Positions 27,401 to 42,400 of a stretch of DNA of 64,000 bases are shown here, in pieces. This DNA comes from Erythrocercus mccallii (lineage: Eukaryota; Chordata; Aves; Passeriformes; Dicruridae), in NCBI GenBank assembly GCA_013397435.1, contig VZRG01001073.1, forward strand, positions 1 to 64,000. The letters run 5' to 3'. How positions within the stretch are numbered: position 1 is the stretch's first letter; each line of letters starts with the position of its first letter. Position numbers and translations under genes: made by a program. Under the pieces are notes generated by a model. That model was not told the DNA's origin. It saw only the letters and a program-made list of their open reading frames with translations, and did not search any database.

Positions 27401-30400
27401 CAGCAAGTTTCTCCAGGAGAGCATCTCCAACATGGGTTGCATCTTTGTAATGTCTTGACATCTGTTGTAATGGCTCTTTTTCCCACACCCAATTCTCAAA
27501 CATTTGTGAAGGTACCTCTACAAAGTCCGTTTCCACATTAGTTCCACTAAACCTTGCAAAATCAGTCTAGGAAAAAAAAAGCCATTGAATTAAATTAAAA
27601 TAGAAGACAAAATTTTTATCAGAATATAACATTTCAGATGTCAAAATTTCAGTTTAAATCACAGGGAAAGGGATAATTTAGATCAATAATAATAGTAATA
27701 TTTGAAAATGAAATTTAAAGAAAGAAGGGAAAAATCAGACATAAGACTATTATCAAGGAATAGAGTACTCAGTGGTTACATACTGCATTATCTACTACTA
27801 TGGAACAATACTTCGATTTTTTTAGTATTATTGATTTTTACCTTTTAGGTTATGACAACAATACAAACATTTTCATGCAGTCTTGTGACAATGATATAAT
27901 TTGTAAATTATTATAGATTTTTGTTATATAACCCCAAAATAAAATAATAAACTCCAACTATGCACTTTAAAATGTTTATTGTATTGCAATCTACCACATT
28001 GATTCACAGACTTTACTTAACCAACTTATTCTATTAAGCTTTGCCCTATTTGTTGTCATTCATAATATGTCGTTAACACATAGCACATCTTTTAGCCAGT
28101 AATAGATGGACTGAAATAAGTCCTAGCAACCTTATCCATGAAAAGTTTTTAAATCTGACACTTTGATAAATGAATCAGTTTTGAAGAAAAGTTTGTACAG
28201 TTAAGAATCTTCATTAAAATATATTCCAGTTCCAAATATTTCTTAGAAGTCACCTCCTGTGAAATTATAATACATAGAAATACATAGAAATTACTTGGTC
28301 TCACAGAATCATAGCATCATAAAAGTTGAAAATACTTTTAAGATTATCAGATAGAAGCACCAACCCAGCATCACCACCATGTTCACCATTAAGCTGTTAA
28401 CCTATATCCTCAAGTACCGTATTTACACATTTTTTGAATGCTTCCAGGGATGTTGACTCCACCATTTCCCTGGGCAGGTAATTTCAAAGATGTACAGCTC
28501 TTTCAGAGAAAAAAAAAAAAAAAAAAATTACTAATATCCAATTAAAGCTTCCAAGGTGCAACTTAAACCATTTCTTCTTGTCCTGTCATTGACCGCCTGG
28601 GAGAAGCTGGTTCCTCATCTAGTTACAACCTCTTTTCAGGCAGCTGTAAAAAGCAATAAAGTCCCCCCAATCCTCCTTTTCTCCAGGCTAAATACCCCAA
28701 GCTCCCTCAGCCACTCCACACAGGACTTGTGCTCCAGACCCTTCCCCAGCTCCCCTGCCCTTCTCTGGACTCACTCCAGCCCCTCAGTGTCTTTCTTGCA
28801 GCGAGGGGCCCAGAGCTGGACACAGCACTCGAGGTGTGGCCTCAGCAGTGCCCAGCACAGGGGGACAATCCCTGCCCTGCTCCTGCTGCCACAGCATTGC
28901 TGATCCAGGCCAGGATGCCATTGGCCTTCTTGGCCACCTGGGCACAGCCTGGCTCATGTTCAGCTGCTGTCACAGCACCCCCAGGCCCTTTCCAGCCACT
29001 CTGCCCCAGCCTGTGGAGCTGCCTGGGGCTGTTGTGAGCCAAGGGCAGGACCCAGCACTGGGCCTTGTTGAATCTTATGCAACTGGTTTGCCCAGATCCC
29101 TCTGCAGAGCTTTCCTACCATCACTCTACCCTTGTCTTATTATAAGTCTACCTCCTCTTGCCAGCCCATTTTTTTTCCCCTCTCATCAACATACTAACAA
29201 AACATTTTAAGTGCTAAAAGAAAAAGAATTCTCTTTTCTCCTCTCTAAGAGCTGTTGATATTCTTACAGTCTACACTGGGAAATAGATCCTTACAGGATT
29301 ACAGGCTTTTGAGCTTCAGTTTCTTGCAGGGTTACCAAAAAAAGCATGTGACCAATACAGGACATAACCTTGAACTGACATGTGTGTCACATGCATGTGT
29401 CTTCCTCTCATGTTTTCAGAAGAGCAACACAAAAGGAGCAAAACTTTCATCTACTCTTGCAGGCTGCTCAAATCCATAGTTGTAGGCTGGCCCTTCTTAC
29501 TATCTTTGCTGAATAGCAGCTCTGAAGAAAAGCTAGGAAGCACCAGCTTCAGGGAAGAAATGGTGACAGAATTGGCCAGAGTAAAAAGCAAGTGGCCTTC
29601 ATATCTTCATTTACCCTTACCCAAAGTGCATCACGCTAAAAAAAAACAACCAGAAACAAGACATTTGGTACAAGTTACTTCAGGAGCTCTGCTTCCTGAA
29701 CAACATGAACAAATTCCCTCCTTGCCCTGATCTCACTTTCCAACTGTGTACTTTTCCAGTATATTACACAGTATCAGACCTTTACCAGCAGCTCACAAAT
29801 CCAGTGAAACAGTCTCATCCTTGCATAGCATTTAACTGTCAAGTCTTAACATGCTTAAACAAATCATCATATGAAACAAGACAGTGCTTTGTACACATGA
29901 ATTCCAGAGGACAGGATGTTCTTACGCTGGACTAGCAAGTTTGCACATATTTATGTACAATACAGGAGAAGTGAGCATGGTAGCTGGGCACACAGAAAAC
30001 CCCAGAGCAGTGATAGAGACAACTGGAAAGCAGGCCTCTGTGATCTGTTTGCAATTCCAGAGCAACTGAAGTACATATGCATGGGAATTGTTGGCTTTGG
30101 CTGCCCTGAAAGGACTCCAAAACACCGAGGCACATCCTCACTGGCTGCCAAAACGTTGCAGTCAGTTTTGTACTGTTTTTATATAGTGCCAAATGTGTCA
30201 CACTTATAAACATCTACTTTATTGCCTAGGTTTTATTCCTCAGTTTTTGATATCAGAAGTACCTATGACAGGGTGAAGATGATAAAATAATAATTGTATT
30301 TTTACCTTTAAAATGGTTCAAAAATATCTAAGCAAGTCTATCTACTTATTAACACTGGATTTAATATATGGATTTCTGTGATCGCATTGTTTCTTTATTC

Positions 30401-33400
30401 TGCAGTCCCAGTCTCTACGATCATGGTCAGGAATTAAAATCTAATGCGTCTTTTTTTTTTTTTTACTTCATTGTTTTGTATTTATACAGAAGATGAAGGA
30501 AGTGGTACACAAAATCTAAATTTGTAAATAACTATGTGAATTTTTGGTGCATGAATACTGATGCCTTCTTTTTCTGAAATACAAAATTTTCATTAGCCTA
30601 ATAATAAATTTATCATCTGGCAGTATCAATTTTACATGTAAGTAAAAATGAAAACAGAAATTTTACAGCTTTACTGGTACCTTGATGGAAAATATGAAAC
30701 TACTTTCAGTTCTTTCTGGTCACTGCAATAAACCTAACCTGTTAAGTGGGAAAAAAATAAAATAGCTTAGGCAAGACTTGCTTTATGCTTGTGATGTCAA
30801 AAACGATAGGTCTCAACAGTACTAAATGCCAAAATGCTGGAGGTCATCTAGTTCCAGAAATTATTTTCATTCCTAGGTATAGCAACCTTTTTTTTTTTCT
30901 CATACCTGGTTTCTAATACCACACCTCTAGGAAACTAGAGGTAATAAAAAGCCGTCTGAACAAAGCCATGACTGAGCATCTTTTTCACTTTACCTGTACC
31001 TGTGATGAGTGAATGGACTCCTGCATGATGCAAATGAAAAAGTACATGTTCCTACAAAAATGTTTTTCCTAAAAAGGTGTATTTATTGCTTCAGTTTTAA
31101 ATAAATATTAAAACAAAAAACAACCTGATGCTTCAAAAAAATAACCAGAACTCTGCGTATGTGCTTTACTAAAATCAGAAACCACCAAAACAGAACTATA
31201 CCTTTCTTTGAGACAGTGGAGAAAGAAATAAGTCTTACACTGGAATAGAAACATCACTAACCTGTGCACATATCTGATGCATTACGTGACCAAATTCATG
31301 GAAGTAAGTTTTTACTTCATCATGTCGCAGCAATGATGGACGATCTGATGCTGGCTTTGTGAAGTTGGTTACCAGAGCAGCTACAGACATCAATCTGTTG
31401 CCATCAGAGAGAAGACAGCCAGGTTGTAGACCAAAGCAGGCTGCATGCCCATACTTTCCCTCTCTGTATAAGAAAATATGTCAGACACTATCTTCAAACC
31501 ACAAGCCTGCTCACCAGAATGGTGAAGCCTATTCAAGAGCAGGGACAATCAGTCAGCATCTCTACAAGAAGTTTTACACAAAAAAATGTACGTATTTTCA
31601 TGACTTCTAAGACTCAGTAAGTTAAGAGCACAAGGGGAAAAAAAAACCCCTTCTACTCTTATACTAAAATCACAACATTTCAAGATTCCTAGCAGAATTA
31701 ACAAGAATCTGTTTTTCATTGAAATGCTGAAAGTATACATACTTCAGATGCCAGCTGTGTTTTAAACTGCTACTGCAACAGGAACAACTGAGTTCTGTTC
31801 TCTGATGTAATTTTTTTTATTACAGGGGACAAAAGAATACATTACACTGCTTTTTCACTGTCATGCAAGAGTTAAAAAAAATTATTTTGAAATTTTTGCC
31901 ATAAGACATTCAGTTAACTACTCAGATTAAGTCAGAGGTGTCTTACTGACACATACGTTCAGCAATTCACATGATATACATAAAAGTGGAAACAGCTGAA
32001 CAGGTGAAGGAAATAGGTAGGCTACCCTAAAAAGAACAATTTATGTATTACTATATATATATTGAGTAACCTAATTTTCTTAGGCCAGAAAACCTTGAAT
32101 CAACTTACATTAAAAAAGAATGTCAGCAAATTTATAAAATGCTAAATACTAATCTAAAAAATCCTACACCAAAGCAAACAAAAACCTAGCAACAAATAGA
32201 CAAAGAAGACTAGCTCAAAATAAATCCTGTCAAACCAGTCTAGTCTCCTAATCTTTGACAAAACACAGATGATACTGTAAACAGCTACAGAGACAGCTGA
32301 GAGCTACAGAGATCAACATGGAAGTAAATCTGGATGCGTGCTCAACAGGAATCTATTCTTGATATTGATCCATTTGATTTAGAAGTCTGGACAACAGGGT
32401 AGAAAATACACATAAAGTGTAAAGAGGAACTGGGAGAAACTGGGAACTCTTAGCAGACAGAAATATAATTGATCTGAGCAGGCTGCAGCAACACTTCAAC
32501 GGAAATGAAAATTTAAACCCAGTAGTAAGCTAGGAAGGAGAAAAGTTCATAGATGCAAAAATTACAGACAACTGACTAGAGAGCAGTAGTACCAAAAATA
32601 TGAACAAAGTAGCAATGCTTCATAAAATGAATATAAGCAAGAAATATGAAAGTATTTAAAAAAAAATCTGAACACAGTCCAGAGGAGAACTTAATGAACA
32701 CAGTATTAATCTTGTCAGTGGAACACATATTTACTTCCAAATGCATTTAATTTTAACTAAACAAGCAGCAGCCCATTAAGACAAGTTCCCTTTTAAATGT
32801 GTAAGCAAAACACTAAGTCATTACCTGGGGTAAAGATCCAAATAGAACTGCCCTAGCATTTCTCCTGTTGATTTATCCTTTACTGTGTAAAGAGTAACAC
32901 TGTCGTGCCAAACATGAGCACTTTCTATTTGCTCAAATTCAAGTCCCAGGAGCTTCTGGTAAATATTCAGTAAGCCTTCTGTAACAGCCTCAATTGGGAA
33001 GTATTCCTTCAGTTTTTCTTGATCTATGGAGTACTTCAGCTCTTCAGTTTTGCTCATATAATAATGAAGATCCCATGCATTGATTCTTCCATCATAATCA
33101 AAGTTTCTTTCTTTACATTCCTTCTTCTTCAGATCTAGAATGAATTGTCTTTCTTCCTCAACCAAAGGCTTTAGCTTTTTACTCAAATCATCTGAAAGAA
33201 AGATTGCCTTGGAGTCAATTTCCATGTTTCTTAGCTATTCCTAAAAAATACACAAAAAACTTAAAGGAAATACTCCAGAAGGGGGTGTTTTCCATTCATT
33301 CACCAACAGCAAGCAACATCTGTTTTCTTGACCTAAGAAGTCTTAATTGCAGGCATGCTATGAATGCTACAGAATTCCGTGTAGGCCTAAGAGTGGTGTG

Positions 33401-36400
33401 AAGGGTTTTGGTAAATATAGATGTTTTCCAAGACATTATAAATGAAAAGTAACACTAGATACTTATGCTGGAATCCTTTCATTTTACCTCATGTAATCTC
33501 AGTATTCCTCATACATTTCTTCAGCAACAGAGAAAGACTACAACTACTGTTAGTTACTGAAGGGAAGAGCAACACAAATTCAATACTTCTAGCTAAATTC
33601 GTATAAAAAAACCCATGAGACCCCAGAATTCTTGCCTATGGGATGGTTGGCTTCTACACTAGCAAAGCTTCTGGATATGACAGTCTATGATTCAATTTTT
33701 TCCAAATATGCTTTCCTAGAACAAGAAGGCAACATAGCAGACATATGAAGAAGACATAGCTTCATGTGAAGCAGACATATTGAATATAAAATATTTAAGC
33801 TTACTGACACTTCCATACAGTACATTCTGTACTTATTCTCTTTTAAGTATTTCTGGTTTATCAGAAACCTTTCTCTTCATTAAGAATTCACATTAATGTT
33901 CATTGTTGATATCTAGAGTGTAAAATTTAGGAATTGCCACTCCTGTTTCTAGGAATGCTGTAATGCACTAAATGCATTTATGTGATTGAAATACGGTTTG
34001 CAGCTTGTACTGTGCTAAACTGAGAATATGTCGTAGGAGAGAACGCTCTTCTTCCTACATGTAAGATCAGCTTATGAACATTTCATTTAAAACATGAATA
34101 GATAGGAACAAAGCAGAGCAAAATACAGTCATGCTTGTAGCTGAGAATATATCAAAAGAACTAAATAAAAAATGACAATTAACTTCATGTATATTCTCCC
34201 TGTGAGAATTACCATGAAGCATGAGATTTATGAATAGAAAAGTATCTGATCTTATACTGTAAAAAACAGCTGCTAACTTATGTGTCAGCTTCAAAATAAA
34301 TGAAAAAACACAGTATTTCAATAATAGAATGGACAAAAAAGTCTACAGTACTTCAAAGTACACTAAAAAACCCTAACATTTAATCACAAATCAAAAGCAA
34401 ATATTCATTAATTGTCAAGTATACTGAAAATTGATATTGCCGATATACTGATCTCATGACGGAGCATTTCAGGACAAATGCAACAGAATTATGGATTTAG
34501 AAAGAAGAGCATTTGAACCTCTTTACTGAAGCATAAACACAAAACTCCCACTACCAGCAAACATATCTTATTTTTGTACTAATTTATGGGGGGGCTTATC
34601 TGTATGATACGTCAATATCCTAAGTGGTGTTAGGACACAGTAAGAAAGGAACACATACTATTCAGTGGAGCTACTAGAAAGCAGAGGTCAGCTCTTCATC
34701 CAAGAGTCCATTGACCTCAACAGGATGACTCTAAATTCATTCATAAACTGCTATGTTAAAAATTTTCAAGATACTTCTGTTTTCAGATCAAATTCCATTA
34801 CAGGGCTTTTGAATTCCAGATTTAATCCATCACTCTAGATATAATTTTATAATTAATATAGAATTATAATTAATTTATTTATTAATTCAGCTCATGGAAG
34901 TTGCATCATCTCACACAGTAAACTTTTGTTTTACTTAATGCAGCTGTATCAGAAGAAGACACCAATGCTATGGATGCACAAAAAAATTGGGAAAAAAAGG
35001 CTACAGTTCTGACGCAGCCTCTTGAACTGATAAAATTGCTTAAGTTGCACATGTTACTCTGGTTCTAAATTAGGGTAACTGCATTTTAGGGCAGAAAAAG
35101 GCTTATCCACTTGCTTATACTGGTTGTCACAAAACAGTTATTCTCAGAATTTGCCTTGTGCTTCTGATTTGGAACAACTTCATTTGTACAACTATAATCT
35201 AAAAAATATATATGCCAGAACAGAGGCAGCAGAGTTCCTTTTCTGGCTAAACCTCATGGACACTGTGACCCAGTTACGTATTTAAATTAATTTTGGTTGA
35301 TGGGACATGTTATTATATTAAATATACAAGTATTGATTATAAATATGAACAAACCTAAGAAGGTTGTTACATTATCTGTGCTCTTTGCAGTGTTTACCTC
35401 CAGGACAAAGTTGGCATGTGTATTATAACCAAGAAGCTCTGCTACTTTTGCCCTTAGTGGGAGTAACTGCTGCAGAATTTTTGTATTCTCCTAAAAAAGA
35501 AAGCAGGCAAATTTGTAAAATGAAACGAGAAAACACATGTTAACAAAACAATTATCTCAATAATATCTGTATTACTATGAAATAGAAAATAGTTCAAATT
35601 AAACACTTTCAGATTAAAACATAAAATAACAAGGTTAGCTAGATTCTTGGAATATTTTTTCTCAGTGTTTGCAGGTAGCTGGTTTTCTAGTTGACCTCAT
35701 TCATTATGCTCTTTATTATAACAACTTATGTTATTATTAATCAAAATAGATACCATTTTCTTTTAGGTTGTAAAGAGTTTATTTCCTTTATCAGTCATTT
35801 ACATATGAAAGACAATAAGGAAATCACTGACAGCAGGCTTAATTGCTTGTTAGTGATGAAGACAGATTGGTAACCTATTGTGCCAACATTCAAAGCTGGT
35901 TTGCAAATTCTCCTCTTTTGCCACTCCAACAATAGCAGTCAGAGAAAGATCTGAAACGGAAAACCCCAGACCTTGACCTAAATGTGTGGAAGAATCCTCA
36001 ACAACCTGAAAGTGTCACTGTGTAAACCTCTAGTTCTGGAAAAGTGAGACTTAACAGGGGGGGAAAAAATTAAGCACTAGATTTGAAGATTGTCACACAG
36101 TTTTATCATTAAGTCTCTTAATGTGTGTTGACTTGCAAAGTGTTCAGTTCCTGGTGCCATTTTATCTTATCTTGTACTCATCACATTTCCAAGCATTTCA
36201 AGCACAAAAGCTCAACTCTGCTATTGTTCTCTAATGCATGATTGGTACAATTGTCTGCATGACATACTCTCTAACTTTCAATGCTTTTTTATTTTGTACC
36301 TGTCTGGTTGTGCATATATACAATCTGTTAATCTCACATTTAATCATCTGTATTTATAATTAAAACCTGTTCTTAAATAACCCCTCTCTATTCCAAAGAA

Positions 36401-39400
36401 TCCCAAAGGACTACAGAAGCCACAACCAGACATTCCTTTCTGTGAGGAAAATGTCTAAGCATCTGTAGGACACTGTAGGGAAATTTCACAGAAGATCAGA
36501 ATCCCACTTCTATTAACAGGACCACTTAAACATTAAGATACATGCAAATATGCACACAGAGGCAGATTGTCAACTTCTAAGGTCTCAGGACATCAGAATA
36601 AATTGGAGCAAGGCACTGTTAAAGATCACACTGATAAGCTTTGATTTCAAAACACTCTACAATGTGCAAAACACAAACATAGCATTTGAATGTCTAGCTC
36701 CATTTTTCAACTCTGTCACTGCACTGTAGAACAGCCAGCACACAACATACCTCTTTGCATCTCGAGTTAAAGGCAGATTCCATTTTCCTCCTGGTTTCTG
36801 AAATGCAGCACTTCTTCATAACAGGAAAATAGTGTGGATACTTTAAGGTAATTTTATATTTGTCTGTCTCAGTCTTCTCTAAACTGTTGATAAAGTCATC
36901 AGGAAGGCCATCTATAGAATACAATTTAATAAACCATGTTTACCAAAATTATCTACTGCCTGCTGTTTTATGTGAGACTGTTGCATTTGTGTGGCTGCAA
37001 TCTACTTTGACATCAGAAACCTCCACAGAAGTATATCTCTCTTTTTACAACTATTTGCTAAAATTTTTCCAAATTCCACCAAGCAAAACAGAATTTGGAA
37101 ACACTCGAGAGCAAAACAGAAATACATGTAAGGCCACCAGATAAAAACTGAATGACATAAAAAAATCTCTGTTAATAGAGCGTATTTTATGTGATGCCCT
37201 TCTGATAATGAATCCCCAAATTCTCTGTCACATGAATTCTCTAGCTTGGTTTAAATTACTGAATTAGTTAAACTTTATTGCAGGACTAAAAAAGCTTTTC
37301 CAATTATTATGCAGGGGATTGCTTGATGATAACTCAGAAAAGGAACAGAGTAAAGTTGTACTAAAGGAAGTATGACCAACATTCTAACCTGATGCAAGAC
37401 AAAAACCTCAGGAAGCACAAATGTATGAAGACATCATAAACACCTGCAAAAGATAACTCTGAATTGATTCTGGAGAGGGACTAGAAAGGAAACAGAAAAG
37501 AGTGGGAAAGAGTCAGAATTTCACTTGATCTAACCATCACGCATGGGGCAAAAACCAGTTACTCCACTAAAACTGGAAGGCTGGAAAAACAGAAACAGCA
37601 AGCATCCTACTCACCAAGTTCTTCCTTAGAAAATACAAGAAATGTATTTTCCTCATTCAGGTTTTTGTTAAAGTCTATACACAGCTCATTCAATTTTTTC
37701 TTCATTGTCTTTATTTCCTGTATTGGATATAAATTGAACTTAGTGGAGAAACAAAAATCAAAGTTGGCAATTTTTATCCTCCACATGAATAAAATTTCAT
37801 TTTTTTCAGATAGGCTCTCAACTAACCAACAGTAAATACCAGGACCAAGCAAATAACACACTGCAGGTAGCATCATACTTCATACCCTGTCAGTCTTCCT
37901 TTTATGTTTCTTTTGGTCCTGAGCAATATTGTGGCCAAGGGCTATCGCTCCAACATTTTAAATTCAGCTTAGAGAGAACTGAAGAGATTAAACACATTCA
38001 CTAAACCATTTCATGTGCTATCACTCAATTATTTTCTTTTATTTGAACAGCTAAATTACAATTTTAAGTGTAAAAATATCCACTGAAATCAATGGCAATG
38101 AAGGAGTAAAAAAGCATACAACCTACTCAAAAACACTGCTTGGGAACAGGTTCGGCATGACAGAAAGAAGAGGTTGCTGTCACAACACAAAGCCATTCCA
38201 AAACCTGTTTTAAAATCCTGATAGACATATTTCTGAAACATTTTCTAATATATCTCATAGCAACTTTCTACATGGTACTGTCAAGTTCAAATAAACATAG
38301 CAGTTACCAATATGAGAATGCACACCAAATAAAAAACTAAATACAATTCAACTACTGTCCCCTAAGGAATTTCAAAATACCTTTAGAGGCATCAGTTTTA
38401 TGAAAATACACATCAAACTGTTCTCACTAGCAGAAGGATGTGGGTGAAGATTGATTATTTTCTACAAAGGGTTAAGTCTATTCAAGTCAGAAGCAGAGGT
38501 CATAATACAGTCAGAAATATCATTCAGAATTTGAAGATAACTATGTTGGCATCTGTAGAATCCCACAAGATATATGCTAGTGTGTTTGTCTCAAACACCA
38601 ATAGCAGGGTGTCTGTGGCACCAGCCAAGGACTGTAGGTAACAACAGCCAAGGACTGCTGGCAATAACAGTCTGTTGGCTTATCTATAACACAGTACCCC
38701 AGTCCATGCCCAGGTGGTGCCCCCAGGACACTGGACACCAAGGCAGCTGGATTGATCCTGGAGGCATGAATGGTGATATCTCTCCCTTTCTTCTTTCTCT
38801 CTTCCTCTTTTTAATTAATTTATCTCTCTGTCTTTTCCCTTTCACTCTATCCCTTTTATCCAAAACCCACTCCCATGTGCTTACGCTAGGTCAGGGACTA
38901 ACATACTAATTTCCACACCAAGTATATAGCTGTACTAATATAAGCTTTTGCAGACTCTCTGATTTTGTTGTTCCTTTCAACCACAAGCATCTATATGAAT
39001 TTTGAGTGCTCCCTTCTCATTGAGGGTGGGATGCCACAGCATCTCAGATGCTGACAATTTTACTTCCTGATTTTCTGAAGTGACAATTGCTTTCTAAGTC
39101 AGTTCTCCCTTAATGAAGAAAAATTCCCAGAGCAGCTTGTTTTCTCCTCTAACCTACTTCGATTTTTTTCAGGTAGAATGCTAAAATCTTGGACACATGT
39201 TACATCAATTAACTGAGACTAGTATAGCTGTGTATTTGCAACAGTTATGTATACTTCAGAATACAAATACAGGTTCACTAGTAACATTTTTTGAGAGGTC
39301 TCTTCCCTACGAATCTAATTTAGGCATTCTCTATAATCATAATATATAATAAAACTTCTTCAGCTAGGCTTCTATTAGTCTCAAGGCTATGAGGTGATGC

Positions 39401-42400
39401 AGACCACTTCTATCTGCTGTGTATCATGGGTGTCTATCAGATTAGGTTAAAAACCTTCAAATGATTGAAGTTTAAAGGATTTGGAAGTAAAAACAGTTAA
39501 AATTAGAGCAGTAATTCAGCAGGTCCAAATAAAGTTCAAACATATGTTTAGTACAGCTAACCAACCATAAATTTATCCCTTCAACAGTTTGTAACCTTCG
39601 CTTCATTAAAAATAGTCTATATTTACTTTCTGCACTTCTTTAGGAAGATGGAGTCCGTTTCTTCTCCCCACTTGAACAGATTTCTCTAGATATCGCTTTG
39701 TTTCAGGCTTTACATTGTCAAGATCACAGGTTTGCTGAAATGACAATACAGAATAATTGAATTTTTGACACATTTTAAGAACCACATCAAGCATTAGAAG
39801 GGTTTGAACAGAGTTGCTCTTTAGAACACTGTCATAATAAAAAAGGGAACATCCTGGATTTTAATGTGAAGAAATTCCCCCAAACAGTTACCTTACATAA
39901 TAGTATTGTTATATTCATGTCGATTGTTTTTAAAATAATATTCTTTCACCAACTGTCTCAGCACATTTACATGCTGTCATAATGACAAGTCCTTTCAGTT
40001 TACAGCACACTTAAGTTTACAGTACTCTTCAGTTTACAGTGCACCTAATCTTCTTATGTAGAGAGAGGTTTATTTTACACAGTTGAAGAAAATCAGTGGT
40101 ATAAGATAACACTGTACCCTAAACATCAGAGGGATTGAAAGAAAAGATTAGAAGTGTCACTTAAGAATATCAGATGGCATACAATTTGAGCATATTTGTC
40201 TTGTCCCAAACCAAGTTATCAGTGACAAAAATGAAACAGTATCACAGAAGATTCTGAGTTGGAAGGAATGCACAAGGACCATCACCTTGAATATACTACA
40301 CATATCAAATTTTGGAACTTTCTAGAACCTTTAGAATTGTTGTGGTTGATGATTTTATATACAATTTCATACTTGTTTTAGAGAACCTTGCTACTTTATT
40401 CCAGGAAGAAACCTTCAGACAGAGTAAGAAAGAAAACCTACTTAGAATTTCATGAACAAAACCTGAAGCAGCTCTTTACATCAGGCTGTTTCCTGAGGGC
40501 ATGTGGGTGGAGAAGACTGGCAACATTCTTAAGCATGCCTCTACTAGTCAGCATGTGCACATGTTAGGAGTAACAAAATTTAAAATTATAGTTTCACTAC
40601 CAAATTCACCTTTATCCCAAGTTTCAAACCTCAAAATACAAGTTTTTCAAAGAATAAGATATGGAGCATATTGAACAACATAACTTTATGCAGAAATTTT
40701 CCCTCCTAATGTGTGGGGAAAAGGAAGTGACTACAGTATTTTAATACCTTCTTAAATTAAATAGAAAAACCTCCATGATTTTCCTCCATCAATAGCTCTT
40801 CAATTAAGCATCATTTAGAAAGAGTACTATTGGTAACTTAGAAAAGTTTAGTCCCCATTAAGGAGAGCTAAAGCATTCTGCATGTCACTCAAGTCAAGCA
40901 GATTTGCTCATCTCTTAGTGTGTTGTGTTATAAATAACATGGAAATGTGAGGGCCCTCATTATCCTCACCCCATTTTCATCTGGCCCCATGAAGGATCAT
41001 GAAACTGAATTAATCTACCTGAATTATTTCACTGGGATTTTCCCAGTGAGCCCATGAAAAACCTGATTTAATCCAACTGTTTACTGCTTTTTGAGCTGGC
41101 AAAATAATTTCAGCCGAAATCTGAATTCTATTTGGGGAAGTTCTTTTTTCATGTGTTCCTGGAGCCTTTCTAACTGAGAGTTTCTAACAGAAGGAGGTGT
41201 TAAAACTTTACCAAAAGGTAACAAGAACTTTATGAATTGGAAATAACACTCCTGGAAATTTCATGTTTGTTTGAGTGCAAAACTCTTACTACTTTTACAG
41301 TTATTAGAAGTGGATATATACTCAGAAATTGCATCTCTGGCAAATTTATACTAAAACACACATGCTGCAGTTAAGAAAAATTTCTAAAAAACTTTGACAG
41401 AGACTTAGGCAAAAATTCTAACTTATAAAGGTCAAAGATTACTGCAAGGGAAAATGAAATAGGAAAACACCAAATAAAAAAAAATTATGAAAATAATAGT
41501 AGTGAATTACAGCAATTAGTTTTCACTACCTACTGTCAGATAGTCCTGTAAATTAAGAATAGATAGATACACAGAAATATTAGATTAGTTCTCAATATGT
41601 CTGTGTATTCTATAGTGGAGTGTGGGGAAAATCACAGTAGATAAAACATACAAATCAAGCCATTTAATTACTAGGAACAGAGCAGGGGAAGAAGACAAAA
41701 ATCAATGTAAAGTACAGAGGAGAAAAAATCAACACAAAGCACTGTCTGCCAACACACAACAGAACATACTCAAAATGGGGTCACAAACATGTAACAAGAA
41801 TACCCAGCTAGAGGAGAACACTTGAAAATTTCCCTGGAAAACACAGCAAAAGAAGACAATGGTAATGGAAGGCACTTTAGTATGGTTCCACAAGCATTAT
41901 TCTGATTCCCAGTCAAGTCTGAAAAAAACACAAATGGTGACTCCACAAAATATCTTATGAGCATTACAAGAAGATTAAAGATCAGTGGGTTGAGAGAAAA
42001 ATTCACATATAAAACATAGAAAAACATATATCTTTTTCATTATCACATTAGATAGCTTCCTTGCATTATCCTTATATTGCACTTTTAAGAAAATTATTAA
42101 TAAACATCATCAGACATATTGGAACAAACCCAAATATTCTTTCTCTTTGAGCTACAAAATAAACAGTAGAAACAAAGAATACGAGATAACTATAGGTGCT
42201 CAATTTAAAGAGAAGCTAAACAGAAACACAAAAGGAATAGAAACTAGTTTAACAGTAAATGCATCTTTTAACATAGTTTTATTTTGAGGCTGAAGAAACA
42301 GATGAAGAGGATACAATGTAGTTGTCTATAACTGGCTGATCAAAAGAGGTAATTTCAGAGATCAACCCTATTTATATGTTCTCATTAACCCTCGTAACTT

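Larger units (their letters stand above)
26356..31261 (-). other. NLN: NLN introns 10 and 9 (flanking exon 10)
   Basis: Intron 10 is 26356-27379 and intron 9 is 27567-31261. Only the CR1 at 28302-29125 and short A or T runs were recognised. Confidence 0.85.

Noticed and set aside
28556..29210. Several ORFs of 66-124 codons
   Set aside because: They lie in the CR1 3' region and have no conserved protein content.
33192..33225. Upstream extension of NLN exon 8 to an in-frame ATG
   Set aside because: The extension does not match neurolysin and removes a good acceptor; exon 7 already supplies the conserved residues.
34205..34248. Candidate small exon in NLN intron 7 (TTTACAG acceptor and GTAATT donor)
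   Set aside because: Length and phase do not fit, and the encoded residues do not resemble the family; not needed once exon 7 was extended.
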